A stretch of 64,000 nucleotides of DNA, from positions 62,001 through 126,000 of the forward strand of contig NZ_JALBYP010000039.1 in NCBI RefSeq assembly GCF_022678485.1, in the 5' to 3' direction. Both the position numbers and the translations under genes were made by a program. Below the pieces are notes generated by a model, which was given only the letters and a program-made list of their open reading frames with translations, had not been told where the DNA came from and did not search any database. Origin of the DNA: Aliiroseovarius sediminis. Lineage in GTDB: Bacteria; Pseudomonadota; Alphaproteobacteria; Rhodobacterales; Rhodobacteraceae. Positions 35,656-44,829 of this stretch are shown here, piece after piece (the stretch's first letter is position 1; each line of letters begins with the position of its first letter).

Positions 35656-36401
35656 ACGTTCTGGATATTTCTGATGCGGGTCATGCCTATCTTGGGCGCA
35701 CCATCCTCGAGGGCATCGACCTGAGCGTCGCCCAAGGCGAGATCGTCGCACTGGTCGGCCCCTCGGGGTGCGGAAAATCCACGTTGGCCCACATCGCCGC
35801 AGGTCTGACCGAGCCGCGTTCGGGCCGGATCACGCGTCATTATGCCCGCCATGCGATGATCTTTCAGGATCCCGCGCTGATGCCTTGGGCAACGTCGGCA
35901 AGCAATATTGATTATGCGCTTCGGCTAGCGGGAGAAAAGCGGCGCGACCGACAGGCGCGGCTGGCGGCGGTCGCTGATCATGTGGCGCTGACTTCGGAGG
36001 ATCTGACAAAATACCCTGTCGAGCTGTCTGGCGGGATGCATCAGCGCGTGGCCATCGCCCGCGCCCTCTCCATCCAGCCTGATTTCATCTATTTCGACGA
36101 ACCGTTCACGGCGCTTGATGTCGCGCTTAGACGCAGGATGCAGGATCTGGTGATCAAAACCTGCGCCGATGGAAATCTCTCGGGCCTGTTTATCACCCAT
36201 GATCTGAACGAGGCCGCGCGCCTTGCCCATCGAGTCGCAATTCTGGACACGCGTGGCAGTGGTATTCTTGGCGATCGCACCCCACCCGGCACCCCGCGCA
36301 CGCGGACGGATGCGCAGGTTTTCGATTGGGTGCAAGGTGTGGTGCAAGACGATCCGATCTTTCGCCATATCCACGACGTTGATGAAAGGCAGATCGCATG
36401 A
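35652..36401 (+). CDS. ABC transporter ATPase (SsuB/TauB-like)
   Basis: A 249-residue ATPase from MNVLDISDAGHAYLG. Walker A GPSGCGKSTLAH is near residue 37, Q-loop MIFQDPALMPW, signature LSGGMHQRVAIARAL, Walker B FIYFDEPFTALD and H-loop LFITHDLNEA. Coupled at both ends by four-base overlaps: with the permease before it and the NnrS gene after it. No long C-terminal regulatory domain. Confidence 0.9.
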   Translation: MNVLDISDAGHAYLGRTILEGIDLSVAQGEIVALVGPSGCGKSTLAHIAAGLTEPRSGRITRHYARHAMIFQDPALMPWATSASNIDYALRLAGEKRRDRQARLAAVADHVALTSEDLTKYPVELSGGMHQRVAIARALSIQPDFIYFDEPFTALDVALRRRMQDLVIKTCADGNLSGLFITHDLNEAARLAHRVAILDTRGSGILGDRTPPGTPRTRTDAQVFDWVQGVVQDDPIFRHIHDVDERQIA

Positions 36402-37696
36402 CACATCCTACCGCAGCCAAAGGGCCACTAGGCTCCGAGCTCCGCAAGCGGATCGTGGGCGTCTCTCACGAGGGGTTCCGCCTGTTTTTTCCGATCTCCA
36501 CGCTATATTTGGCGCTCTTTCCGCTTCTTTGGGTGCTGGCGTGGGATTTCGATCTGCCATTGGTGCGCACGGTGCCGCCCGCGCTCTGGCACGCGCATGA
36601 GATGCTGATCGGCGGTTTTGGCGCGGCGCTTCTGGGCTTCATCACCACCGCGGCACCAGAATGGACCGACACCGAGCCACCGCGTGGCCGCCCGCTCTGG
36701 GCGCTGGCTGGTCTTTGGGCGGTTGGCCGGGTCGTTGGCCTGCTGGGCTGGGACGGGCTGGGCGCGTTGGGGGCGCTGGCCGATTTGGGCTGGATGGTGG
36801 CCTTGCCAGTCTGGCTTTTGTGGCTGTCATGGCAGAAACGCACCGACCGGCTTTTGCCCTTTATCTTCTGGATCGGTGTGCTGATCGCCTGCACCGCAAC
36901 GGCGCGAGCGGGCTTTATTCTGGGCGAAATCGGCCTGGCAACACAGGCCATCCATCTTGTAGGTGTCGCTTTCCTTGGCCTTCTGGGGCTGGCGCTGTCG
37001 CGGATCACCGTGCCTGTGACCAACCAAATTCTTGACCCGAGCGAGCGCACATCGCCTTTCCGCCCCCACGCCGGACGGCGAAATCTTGCGCCGGGGCTGG
37101 TTCTGGTGGCGATGGCGGGTGATGTGGCGGGATTGAGCCCGGCCGTCTCTGCCTATCTTTTTCTGGCCGCCGGCGCCGCCTTCATGGACCGTGTGGCCGA
37201 AGCCTTCATCGGGCGCGCCGCGATGCGGGCGGAAATCCTGATGCTGGCGGGGTCCAGCCTGCTGGCAGGTGTCGGGCTTTTGATGGTGGGGGCGGCGCGA
37301 CTTGATGCGCCGTGGTCCGAGGTGACGGGGCTGCATGTCGCGTTGATGGGCGGGCTGGGACTGGGTGTTTTGGCAGTTTTCTGCATCGCAGGTCTTTTGC
37401 ACAGCGGACGCAGCTTGGGCGTGCCGGGGGTGGCACGGTTGGGCGCAATAATCCTGGTGGCGGCGGTCGCGCTGCGGGTGCAGCCCGATCTGGGTCTCGA
37501 TCTGCCGGGGCCTCTGCATGCGCTGGCGTCGCTGGCATGGGGCATAGGCTTTCTTATGTGGCTATGGGACTTCTGGCCCTTCCTGTCGGTGGTGGACATG
37601 GATACTGTTTCTGTTCCAGACGGGAACCTATCCCAAACCGAGAACCTTTCCGAAGTGTCCGCCCTGTCCCGCACATGGGAGAATGCAGCCGAGTAA
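36398..37696 (+). CDS. nnrS: NnrS family heme-copper membrane protein
   Basis: A 432-residue integral membrane protein with about twelve helices. It has the family's conserved histidines in HEGFRLFFP and ALWHAHEMLIGGFGAALLGF. NnrS proteins bind heme and copper and are linked to denitrification and NO tolerance. Its ATG overlaps the ATPase stop, so it is the last gene of the operon behind the FNR box. The context suggests the importer supports metal supply to NO/N-oxide metabolism. Intact. Confidence 0.88.
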   Translation: MTHPTAAKGPLGSELRKRIVGVSHEGFRLFFPISTLYLALFPLLWVLAWDFDLPLVRTVPPALWHAHEMLIGGFGAALLGFITTAAPEWTDTEPPRGRPLWALAGLWAVGRVVGLLGWDGLGALGALADLGWMVALPVWLLWLSWQKRTDRLLPFIFWIGVLIACTATARAGFILGEIGLATQAIHLVGVAFLGLLGLALSRITVPVTNQILDPSERTSPFRPHAGRRNLAPGLVLVAMAGDVAGLSPAVSAYLFLAAGAAFMDRVAEAFIGRAAMRAEILMLAGSSLLAGVGLLMVGAARLDAPWSEVTGLHVALMGGLGLGVLAVFCIAGLLHSGRSLGVPGVARLGAIILVAAVALRVQPDLGLDLPGPLHALASLAWGIGFLMWLWDFWPFLSVVDMDTVSVPDGNLSQTENLSEVSALSRTWENAAE

Positions 37697-37720
37697 TCGG
37701 GCTTCGACCCTCTCCAGCGG

Positions 37721-38038
37721 CTATTTCGTAAGGATCAGCTTGCCAGACCGTGTGATACGCAGCTCATATTCCTGACCATAAAGTGCAATGCGCGCGGTAT
37801 TGCCACCGGCAACGAGTTCATGCGCGTTGTGAACCGGGATTTGATTGAGCGCTTTGATATTCCGGCCGTTTTCACACCGGTCAAGGAAAGCTTCGAGCGT
37901 GGCTTCGTCGGCACAACTGGTGTCGATTTGACACGATAAAAGCTCCATACGATCCGTTCGCAAGGTGGACTGTGCTTCGGTGTTTCCTGCGCGGTCAGCC
38001 TTCGTTGTGAGGTCGTCCAAGGATGGCTTCCTGTCCAA
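37721..38038 (-). CDS. hemP: HemP-family hemin uptake protein with long N-terminus
   Basis: A 105-residue protein whose last 45 residues fit HemP: a NAHELVAGGNTARIAL segment followed by YGQEYELRITRSGKLILTK. HemP proteins are usually about 40-65 residues and support heme uptake. The first 60 residues here, with a CQIDTSCADEATLEAFLDRC segment (three cysteines), are unusual and perhaps bind metal or are regulatory. It is convergent with nnrS, 24 bases apart. The function is by family resemblance. Confidence 0.7.
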   Translation of the reverse strand: MDRKPSLDDLTTKADRAGNTEAQSTLRTDRMELLSCQIDTSCADEATLEAFLDRCENGRNIKALNQIPVHNAHELVAGGNTARIALYGQEYELRITRSGKLILTK

Positions 38039-38289
38039 TGTGCTCTCCTGGTCTAAGATGAATTAAAGGTCCGGTGATCTTGCTTAAGGGTCGCAGCATC
38101 CGATCTTTGGCGCGGGCAACCGGTTTGTCCCGGAACACGGTCGAGACATGTCTGAAGGAGTGACCGACGGTTCGCGTAGCGGCAAACCGTCTGGGGGACG
38201 GTTTGAGGCGGGAACGGGCGGAGCCCAGCCCGCCAAGCTATCAGCGGCAAGCGCCACCGGCCCGGCATAAGCTGCCTTTGAGGTCGAGC

Positions 38290-38582
38290 ATGCTGCGCAG
38301 GTCCCCATTCAACACCATCGCTTTCCGCGTGACATCATCTTTTGTGCAGTGCGGTGGTATCTGCGCTACCCGCTGTCTTATCAGGACGTGGTGAATTTGC
38401 TCACAGTGCGAGAGATCAAGGTTGATCGGTCGAACGTGTCTCGCTGGGTGACCAAGTTTGGCCCGCAGATCACCAAACGAATGGAGAAGCACTCGCGTCG
38501 GGCAAGCGTCGATTGGCACGTGGACGAGGGTGCATCCGCGTCGGTGGCAAGTGGCGCTACTTGTTGCGCGCAGTTGATGTAA
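38290..38582 (+). pseudogene. IS6-family transposase fragment
   Basis: A 5' part of an IS6 transposase: RFPRDIIFCAVRWYLRYPLS, QDVVNLLTVREIKVDRSNVS and WVTKFGPQITKRMEKHS. There are frameshifts at both ends; the last piece should read CIRVGGKWRYLLRAVD in another frame (about 38535-38580). The rest of the DDE domain is lost, and the fragment stops next to the GntR gene end. The sequence is unlike the IS6 element at 6304. Confidence 0.7.
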
Positions 38583-38591
38583 CAGTCCCGG

Positions 38592-39296
38592 TTACTGAGG
38601 CTGCTGATCTGACCATTGAAGTAAGCGATTGGAGATAAGGTCGACAGTGGTATCGATATGGTTTTCAACTAGCACAACGCAGCGCTCGACATTGCCATCG
38701 ATCGCACTCTCAAAGATATCTGCGTGTTCCTGACTAACATCTCGGTGCTTGCGATTGTCCTTGAGAACAAGGCGATGATACCGGTCACTGTGTTGATGAA
38801 GAAGTCGTCTGAAATCAATCAGCCAAGGGTTTCGACAATTCTGCACCAGACAATCATGAAACTCTCTATTCCGAAGATGCCATTCGCTCGTCAGAGTAAG
38901 ATCCTGTTTGGACAACAACCGGTCTTCGATTAGCTTTAACTTGCGATAGGCGGCAAAAATATCACCTTCCCAATTGTCGTCGCGGTTATCGAGAGACGAG
39001 CGCAGTGCGCCGATTTCGATGATCTTGCGGGCTTCGCTGATGCTGCGAAAATCTTCAAGGCTCAGTTCACGTACCCAGAATCCGCGCTGGCGTTCTGTCG
39101 TAACAAGGTTGTCGATAAGCAACCGCGATAGCGCTTCGCGCATGGTCGCAGTCGAGACATCGAACTTGAGCCGTAAGTTGTCAACATGGAGGCGGGTCCC
39201 GGGCGGCAGATCGAAGTTGAGGATCTGATCCCTGAGTTGGGCCCGCACCGTTTCAATGGCCGTTGTCTTTGTCGGATTTGGGTTTTCTGAATTCAT
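38592..39296 (-). CDS. GntR-family regulator, FCD type
   Basis: A 234-residue protein. The N-terminal winged helix is LRDQILNFDLPPGTRLHVDN, FDVSTATMREALSRLLIDNL and TTERQRGFWVREL. An FCD effector domain follows with its conserved histidines and arginines (EWHLRNREFHDCLVQNCRNP, DRYHRLVLKDN, EHADIFESAIDGN). It is divergent from the GST and meta-cleavage genes. The likely operators are the AAACGTTT arrays between and within these genes. It probably responds to an aromatic intermediate, by analogy with other FCD regulators of catabolic loci. Confidence 0.85.
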   Translation of the reverse strand: MNSENPNPTKTTAIETVRAQLRDQILNFDLPPGTRLHVDNLRLKFDVSTATMREALSRLLIDNLVTTERQRGFWVRELSLEDFRSISEARKIIEIGALRSSLDNRDDNWEGDIFAAYRKLKLIEDRLLSKQDLTLTSEWHLRNREFHDCLVQNCRNPWLIDFRRLLHQHSDRYHRLVLKDNRKHRDVSQEHADIFESAIDGNVERCVVLVENHIDTTVDLISNRLLQWSDQQPQ

Positions 39297-39366
39297 TGGA
39301 TCCTACACTTCAGAGTTATACTGCACTTAACGCAGATAATACTACCAGCCAACGGTTTAGTTTACT

Positions 39367-39416
39367 AAAAACGTTTCATATATCGAGAAACGTTTTCCAA
39401 ATTGACAAAACGTTTA
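39367..39416. promoter_or_regulatory. Triple AAACGTTT array, upstream of the GST gene
   Basis: Three palindromic-core words: AAAAACGTTTC, GAAACGTTTTC and AAAACGTTTA, with CG centres at about 39372, 39391 and 39411 (spacings 19 and 20 bases). They lie in the divergent gap between the GntR-type regulator and the GST gene, so they are probable operators of this regulator. Confidence 0.6.
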
Positions 39417-39471
39417 TCTCGAAGCACCATGCGGAGCAAAGACCGGTCATATTTCAGTTCGGGGAAACATC

Positions 39472-40317
39472 ATGGCAGATCACAGCAAAGCGGGTGCGCG
39501 CAATGCACCGAAAATCACCCTATACAACAATAAAATGTCGCCCTGCGCCCAGAAGGTGCGCATAGTCCTTGCGGAAAAGGGAATTGCCTATGAAGCGCAG
39601 GATGTCGATCTCCCGGGGAAGGAGAACTTGGAACCCTGGTATCTAAAGCTCAATCCGGCGGGCGTGGTGCCGACGCTTGTGGACGGGGATCATGTTCTGC
39701 GGGAATCGTCACTGATCTGCGAATATCTTGACGAAGCCTATTCCGGTGCCATGTCATTGCGGCCGGACGCACCACATCTTCGGGCTGAAATGCGATTATG
39801 GATGAAACATGTCGATAACAGCCTGCATCCGTCATGCGGAGCGCTGCAATGGCCGTTGGCGATGCGACCGCGGCTTTTGGAGGTGGACCGGGATGAAGCG
39901 CTGGCGCTGATTGATCAGGTGGTCGAAGCCCCACGCAGAGAGCGTCAGAAGCGACTTTTCGACCAAGGGCTTGATGCGCCTGATGTCAGGAATGCGGTCG
40001 GCGTTTATTGCCAGACGATTGATCGGATGGATCGCGCGTTGCAGGATCGCGATTGGTTGATCAGCGACCATCTTAGCCTCGCTGACATTGTGGTTGCACC
40101 ATATTTCCAGACGCTTTTACAGTATTGCTGGACAGATCTTTACGCGGCGACACACCCGCGCGTTGCCGACTGGATTGAACGATTGCAGGGCCGGGACAGC
40201 TGGAAGACAGCAATCAACGCAGACTTCGATGCAGAAACACGGGCGCAATTGCGTGGAATCGGGGCCAATGCGTGGCCCACAATCCAAACCCACATGGCCA
40301 ATAGGGGCGGATCTTAA
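39472..40317 (+). CDS. Glutathione S-transferase family protein
   Basis: A 281-residue protein. The N-terminal thioredoxin-like domain (about 13-95) contains NNKMSPCAQKVRIVLAEKG and the cis-Pro NPAGVVPTLVDGD, followed by RESSLICEYLDE, which holds the glutathione contact. The C-terminal domain is helical (WLISDHLSLADIVVAPYFQT). Glutathione transferases accompany several aromatic degradation operons, for example in bph and xyl-type clusters, where they dehalogenate or detoxify intermediates. It lies behind the first AAACGTTT array. Confidence 0.85.
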   Translation: MADHSKAGARNAPKITLYNNKMSPCAQKVRIVLAEKGIAYEAQDVDLPGKENLEPWYLKLNPAGVVPTLVDGDHVLRESSLICEYLDEAYSGAMSLRPDAPHLRAEMRLWMKHVDNSLHPSCGALQWPLAMRPRLLEVDRDEALALIDQVVEAPRRERQKRLFDQGLDAPDVRNAVGVYCQTIDRMDRALQDRDWLISDHLSLADIVVAPYFQTLLQYCWTDLYAATHPRVADWIERLQGRDSWKTAINADFDAETRAQLRGIGANAWPTIQTHMANRGGS

Positions 40318-40450
40318 CGAATCTGTCGCGAAATAGCAGGTGCGGTCCGTCCCGCTGACCGTCACGTTTCCAACTGAAATCCGACGTGGCAGGTTGCTTC
40401 ACCGCCGCGCGAATACCTTACAATACATAAGAAAATCAACTTTTTTAATC

Positions 40451-40503
40451 GTTAAAACGTTTTTACAAATTAAAAAACGTTTTTTAATTGACGAAACGAT
40501 TTT
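40451..40503. promoter_or_regulatory. Triple AAACGTTT-like array, upstream of the dehydrogenase gene
   Basis: The words AAAACGTTTTT, AAAAAACGTTTTTT and GAAACGATTTT have CG centres at about 40458, 40478 and 40497 (spacings 20 and 19 bases). It is the mirror of the array at 39367. It lies about 75 bases before the aldehyde dehydrogenase gene that starts the meta-cleavage operon. Confidence 0.6.
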
Positions 40504-40570
40504 ATTTTAACATCATCCCGGAAAGTTGGTTCGGCGGTGTGCCAAACATTGATCAAATGCGGGAGATAGC

Positions 40571-42049
40571 ATGTTGGATAACAGGACCCTCACGGAACAC
40601 AGGCTGTTTATTGACGGTGAGTATCGGCCCGCCATTTCGGGGCGTATGTTTGATAAAGTATCGCCGGCGACGGGTCAGGTTATCGCCCGGGTCCATGAGG
40701 CGGGCCGGGAGGATGTGGATCTTGCGGTGCGTGCAGCAAAGGCCGCGCTGAAAGGCCCTTGGAGCCGTATGACGGTGGCCGAACGGGCCGGCATCCTGCA
40801 ATGCGTATCACAGGGCATAAATGATCGCTTTGAGGAGTTTTTAGCGGCTGAAGTGGCAGACACTGGCAAGCCTTCCGCTCTAGCGCGAATGGTCGACATT
40901 CCGCGCGGTGGGGCGAATTTTGCCACCTTCGCTGACATGATCAAGAATCTCGGCTCGGAGTTTTTCGAGACCGATACGCCCGACGGCGGCAAAGCGATCA
41001 ACTACGGTGTGCACCGCCCCAAAGGGGTTATTGCAGTCATCAGCCCTTGGAATCTGCCGCTGCTGTTGATGACATGGAAGGTCGGTCCAGCATTGGCCTT
41101 GGGCAATACGGTGGTTGTCAAACCATCCGAGGAAACACCGCATACAACGACGCTTTTGGGCGAGGTCATGAATGACGCAGGCGTGCCGAAAGGGGTCTAC
41201 AACGTCATCCACGGATTTGGTCCGGAATCGGCCGGTGAAATGCTCACGCAACATCCGCTTGTGAACGGGATCACCTTCACAGGTGAGACTACGACCGGCG
41301 AGGCAATCATGAAGCAGGCCGCTGTCGGACTGCGCGATATCTCTTTGGAGCTTGGCGGCAAAAACGCCGCGATAGTCTTTGCGGATGCCGATCTGGACAA
41401 AGCCGTTGCAGGCACGATGCAGTCTGTGTTCGCCAATTGCGGTCAGGTTTGTCTGGGGACAGAGCGCGTCTATGTTCAACGCCCGATCTTTGATGAATTC
41501 GTGGCCCGGCTCAAGAACGGCGCAGAAACCATGGTTCTGGGTGGCCCAGCCCATCCGGATGTGAATATGGGGCCGCTCATTTCTGCTGAGCATCGCGAAA
41601 AGGTGTTATCCTATTACGAACTGGCCGAACAGGAAAACGCAAACGTCGTGACAGGGGGCGGCGCGCCAACGTTTGATGATGCGCGTGATGGCGGACATTT
41701 CGTAGAGCCAACAATCTGGACCGGCTTGCCAGAAACCAGCCGCCTCATCCGCGAAGAGATTTTCGGCCCGTGCTGCCATATCGCGCCTTTCGATACAGAG
41801 GATGAGGTAATCGCGATGGCCAATGACAATGACTACGGCCTCGCAAGTGCAATCTGGACGCAGGACATTTCCCGCGCGCATCGTGTCGCACCAAAAATAG
41901 AAGTGGGCCTTGTCTGGGTAAATTCCTGGTTCCTGCGTGATCTTCGAACGGCTTTTGGCGGCTCAAAGAAATCAGGCATCGGTCGTGAGGGCGGTGAACA
42001 TTCGCTCGAATTTTATTCGGAGCGCGCAAACATCTGCGTGAAACTGTAA
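40571..42049 (+). CDS. 2-hydroxymuconic semialdehyde dehydrogenase
   Basis: A 492-residue NAD-dependent aldehyde dehydrogenase. Rossmann and substrate motifs: VISPWNLPLLLMTWKVGPAL, the catalytic Glu in LELGGKNAAIVFADAD and the catalytic Cys in FANCGQVCLGTERVYV. It oxidises 2-hydroxymuconic semialdehyde to 2-hydroxymuconate (4-oxalocrotonate), equivalent to DmpC/XylG. First gene of the meta-cleavage operon, behind the second AAACGTTT array. A 2-aminomuconate semialdehyde substrate is an alternative. Confidence 0.85.
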   Translation: MLDNRTLTEHRLFIDGEYRPAISGRMFDKVSPATGQVIARVHEAGREDVDLAVRAAKAALKGPWSRMTVAERAGILQCVSQGINDRFEEFLAAEVADTGKPSALARMVDIPRGGANFATFADMIKNLGSEFFETDTPDGGKAINYGVHRPKGVIAVISPWNLPLLLMTWKVGPALALGNTVVVKPSEETPHTTTLLGEVMNDAGVPKGVYNVIHGFGPESAGEMLTQHPLVNGITFTGETTTGEAIMKQAAVGLRDISLELGGKNAAIVFADADLDKAVAGTMQSVFANCGQVCLGTERVYVQRPIFDEFVARLKNGAETMVLGGPAHPDVNMGPLISAEHREKVLSYYELAEQENANVVTGGGAPTFDDARDGGHFVEPTIWTGLPETSRLIREEIFGPCCHIAPFDTEDEVIAMANDNDYGLASAIWTQDISRAHRVAPKIEVGLVWVNSWFLRDLRTAFGGSKKSGIGREGGEHSLEFYSERANICVKL

Positions 42050-42063
42050 GGGGAGAATTGGCG

Positions 42064-42861
42064 ATGGCTGACAGTATTGAAACTACGGCAAAAGCCTTGA
42101 TTGCAGCGGGACGCGACCGCGCAGCTGTTGCCCCGGTTGGTGCGGGTTTCGGTGACAACGCCGATGTAGATACAGCTTATGCAGTTCAGGAAGCCGTGAC
42201 AAAGGCCGCGATAGGTCAGGGGCGTCGGGTTGTGGGGCGCAAGATCGGCCTGACATCGAAGGCGGTTCAAACGCAAATGGGCGTAGATCAACCGGATTAC
42301 GGGATGCTATTTGCGGACATGGAGTATGCCGACGGCGACACCATTCCTGCCGACCTGCTCATACAACCGAAAGTCGAAGCAGAAATTGCTTTTGTTCTGC
42401 GGCGCGACTTACCGGCCAAGGATGTAACAATCACTGAACTGATCAGCGCGATTGATTATGCGCTGCCCGCCATTGAAATCGTCGACAGTCGTATCCGAGA
42501 TTGGAAAATCGGCATTTTCGACACGATTGCCGATAATGCATCATCGGGGCTTTACGTGCTCGGGTCGCGGCCCGTGCAGCTTGCCGATTTTGACCTACGG
42601 CTCTGCGGGATGGTGATGGAGCGGATGGGCCAACCAGTCAGCTTCGGGGTCGGCGCTGCCTGCATGGACAATCCGCTGATCGCATCTCTCTGGCTCGCAC
42701 GACGCATGGCAAAGGTTGGTCGCCCGCTGATGGCGGGTGATGTGATCTTGTCCGGTGCGCTTGGACCAATGGTTGCGGCGCATCCGGGCGACACGTTCCG
42801 CGTTTCCATCAATGGCCTCGGAGAGGTGACCACTCATTTCGCAAAGGGAGAAAACGCATGA
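42064..42861 (+). CDS. 2-oxopent-4-enoate hydratase
   Basis: About 265 residues from [22 protein letters not shown] precedes this ATG. A fumarylacetoacetase/hydratase-fold protein: [36 protein letters not shown] and [18 protein letters not shown]. It hydrates 2-oxopent-4-enoate to 4-hydroxy-2-oxovalerate (DmpE/XylJ type). It overlaps the next gene by four bases. The decarboxylase at 44826 is a paralogue, so which is hydratase and which is decarboxylase is set by position and likeness. Confidence 0.82.
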   Translation: MADSIETTAKALIAAGRDRAAVAPVGAGFGDNADVDTAYAVQEAVTKAAIGQGRRVVGRKIGLTSKAVQTQMGVDQPDYGMLFADMEYADGDTIPADLLIQPKVEAEIAFVLRRDLPAKDVTITELISAIDYALPAIEIVDSRIRDWKIGIFDTIADNASSGLYVLGSRPVQLADFDLRLCGMVMERMGQPVSFGVGAACMDNPLIASLWLARRMAKVGRPLMAGDVILSGALGPMVAAHPGDTFRVSINGLGEVTTHFAKGENA

Positions 42862-43793
42862 CATTCAAGGTTGCGATAATCGGGTCGGGTAATATCGGCA
42901 CGGATCTGATGATGAAAATCCTCAAGGGCTCAGATGAGCTTGAGATGGGTGCGATGGTCGGGATCGACGCTGACAGCGACGGGCTGAAACGTGCGGCAGA
43001 CCTTGGTGTGCCGACCACTCATGAAGGGCTGGAAGGTTTGCGCGCACTGCCGAACTACAAAGACATTTCCATCGTGATGGATGCCACGTCGGCTGGTGCA
43101 CATATGAAGCACCATCCGGTGCTGGTTGCCGATGGCAAGCAGATCATTGATCTGACACCTGCGGCGATTGGGCCTTTCGTTGTGCCGTCCGTGAACCTTA
43201 ATGAAAACCGCGGTGAAAGCGCGCTGAACATGGTGACCTGTGGCGGGCAGGCAACGATCCCGATCGTTCACGCGGTGCGTCGTGCGACGGACCGTTTGAT
43301 CTACGCCGAGATCGTTGCATCAGTCTCGTCGCTTTCGGCAGGACCGGGTACGCGGGCAAATATCGACGAGTTCACCCAGACCACCAGCCGCGCCATTGAA
43401 AAGGTCGGCGGCGCAAAGCGGGGCAAGGCGATCATCATCCTGAACCCCGCCGATCCACCCATGTTGATGCGGGATTCCGTTTTTACGCTGAGCCAGGGCG
43501 GTGACGAAGCCGCGATCCGTGAAAGCGTGGCACGTATGGTGGAAGAGGTGCGGACCTATGTGCCCGGATATCGCCTGAAACAGGATGTTCAGTTCGAAAC
43601 CATTGGCGACAATGCGCCGCTGAACGTGCCGGGTATCGGGCGGGTTTCGGGGCTGAAGACATCAATCTTCATCGAGGTCGAAGGCAACGCCGACTACTTC
43701 CCTTCCTACGCGGGCAATCTCGACATCATGACATCAGCGGCAAAAGCGGCTGCGGAAAACTGGGCGCGGGCCCATAACGTGGAGGCAGCGTAA
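42858..43793 (+). CDS. Acetaldehyde dehydrogenase (acylating)
   Basis: A 311-residue enzyme. NAD-binding [19 protein letters not shown] at the N-terminus, and the catalytic Cys in [17 protein letters not shown]. It converts acetaldehyde to acetyl-CoA (DmpF/MhpF), channelled from the partner aldolase encoded directly downstream. Overlap of four bases with the hydratase gene. Intact and of normal length. Confidence 0.92.
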   Translation: MTFKVAIIGSGNIGTDLMMKILKGSDELEMGAMVGIDADSDGLKRAADLGVPTTHEGLEGLRALPNYKDISIVMDATSAGAHMKHHPVLVADGKQIIDLTPAAIGPFVVPSVNLNENRGESALNMVTCGGQATIPIVHAVRRATDRLIYAEIVASVSSLSAGPGTRANIDEFTQTTSRAIEKVGGAKRGKAIIILNPADPPMLMRDSVFTLSQGGDEAAIRESVARMVEEVRTYVPGYRLKQDVQFETIGDNAPLNVPGIGRVSGLKTSIFIEVEGNADYFPSYAGNLDIMTSAAKAAAENWARAHNVEAA

Positions 43794-43794
43794 A

Positions 43795-44829
43795 ATGGCA
43801 ATCCTCAACAAACACAAGATCTACGTTCAAGACGTGACAATGCGCGACGGAATGCACGCCTTGCGCCACCAGATGAGCCTTGACGATGTTGCGACAATCG
43901 CAGGTGCGCTTGATCGCGCCGGTGTCGATGCGTTGGAAGTCACCCATGGGGACGGGCTTTCAGGGTCGTCGTTCAACTATGGGTTCGGCAGCCATTCCGA
44001 TCTTGACTGGATTGGCGCGGCGGCGGACGCCGTGGAAAAGGCCCGCATCACGGTGCTTTTGGTCCCTGGTATCGGTCTGGCTGATGATCTGAAGGACGCC
44101 TATGGCGCTGGTGCCCGATCGGTTCGTGTGGCGACCCATTGCACAGAGGCCGACGTATCACGTCAGCACATCCGCGTGGCCCGAGATCTTGGCTATGACA
44201 CGGCCTGCTTCTTGATGATGGCGCATATGACATCGACCGAAAACTTAGTCCAACAAGCGCTGTTAATGGAAAGCTACGGTGCGGAATGCGTCTATGTCGT
44301 GGACAGTGCCGGTGCAATGCTTCCAGCCGATGTGACCGCGCGCGTGACTGCGTTGCGCGAAAAGCTGAAGCCCGAGACCGAAGTCGGCATTCATACCCAT
44401 GAAAACCTGCATCACGGCGTTGCTAATGCGGTGGCCGGTATTCGGGCCGGCGCGGTGCGGGTCGATGGATCACTTGCCGGACTTGGAGCAGGGGCCGGAA
44501 ACGCGCCGATCGAAGCCATGATCGCGGTTTTTGACCGGCTTGGAATACAGACCGGATGCGACTTTACACAGCTTTCGGCGACGGCCGATGACATCGTGCG
44601 CCCGCTGATGGACCGCCCCGTGCGGGTGGACCGCGAAAGCCTGATGCTTGGGTATGCGGGGGTCTATTCGTCGTTCCTGCGCCATGCGGAAAAATCGGCC
44701 GGAGACTACAATGTGTCCACGTCGGAAATTCTGGTCGAGTTGGGCAAACGAAAAATGATTGGTGGTCAGGAAGATATGATTGTCGATGTCGCCTTAGACC
44801 TTATCACTGCGCGAAAGGCCGCATCATGA
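43795..44829 (+). CDS. 4-hydroxy-2-oxovalerate aldolase
   Basis: A 344-residue HMGL-type metal-dependent aldolase. The metal and catalytic motif is [17 protein letters not shown], and [19 protein letters not shown] supplies the metal-binding histidines. It splits 4-hydroxy-2-oxovalerate to pyruvate and acetaldehyde (DmpG/MhpE) and forms a complex with the acylating acetaldehyde dehydrogenase. It starts one base after that gene. Confidence 0.92.
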   Translation: MAILNKHKIYVQDVTMRDGMHALRHQMSLDDVATIAGALDRAGVDALEVTHGDGLSGSSFNYGFGSHSDLDWIGAAADAVEKARITVLLVPGIGLADDLKDAYGAGARSVRVATHCTEADVSRQHIRVARDLGYDTACFLMMAHMTSTENLVQQALLMESYGAECVYVVDSAGAMLPADVTARVTALREKLKPETEVGIHTHENLHHGVANAVAGIRAGAVRVDGSLAGLGAGAGNAPIEAMIAVFDRLGIQTGCDFTQLSATADDIVRPLMDRPVRVDRESLMLGYAGVYSSFLRHAEKSAGDYNVSTSEILVELGKRKMIGGQEDMIVDVALDLITARKAAS

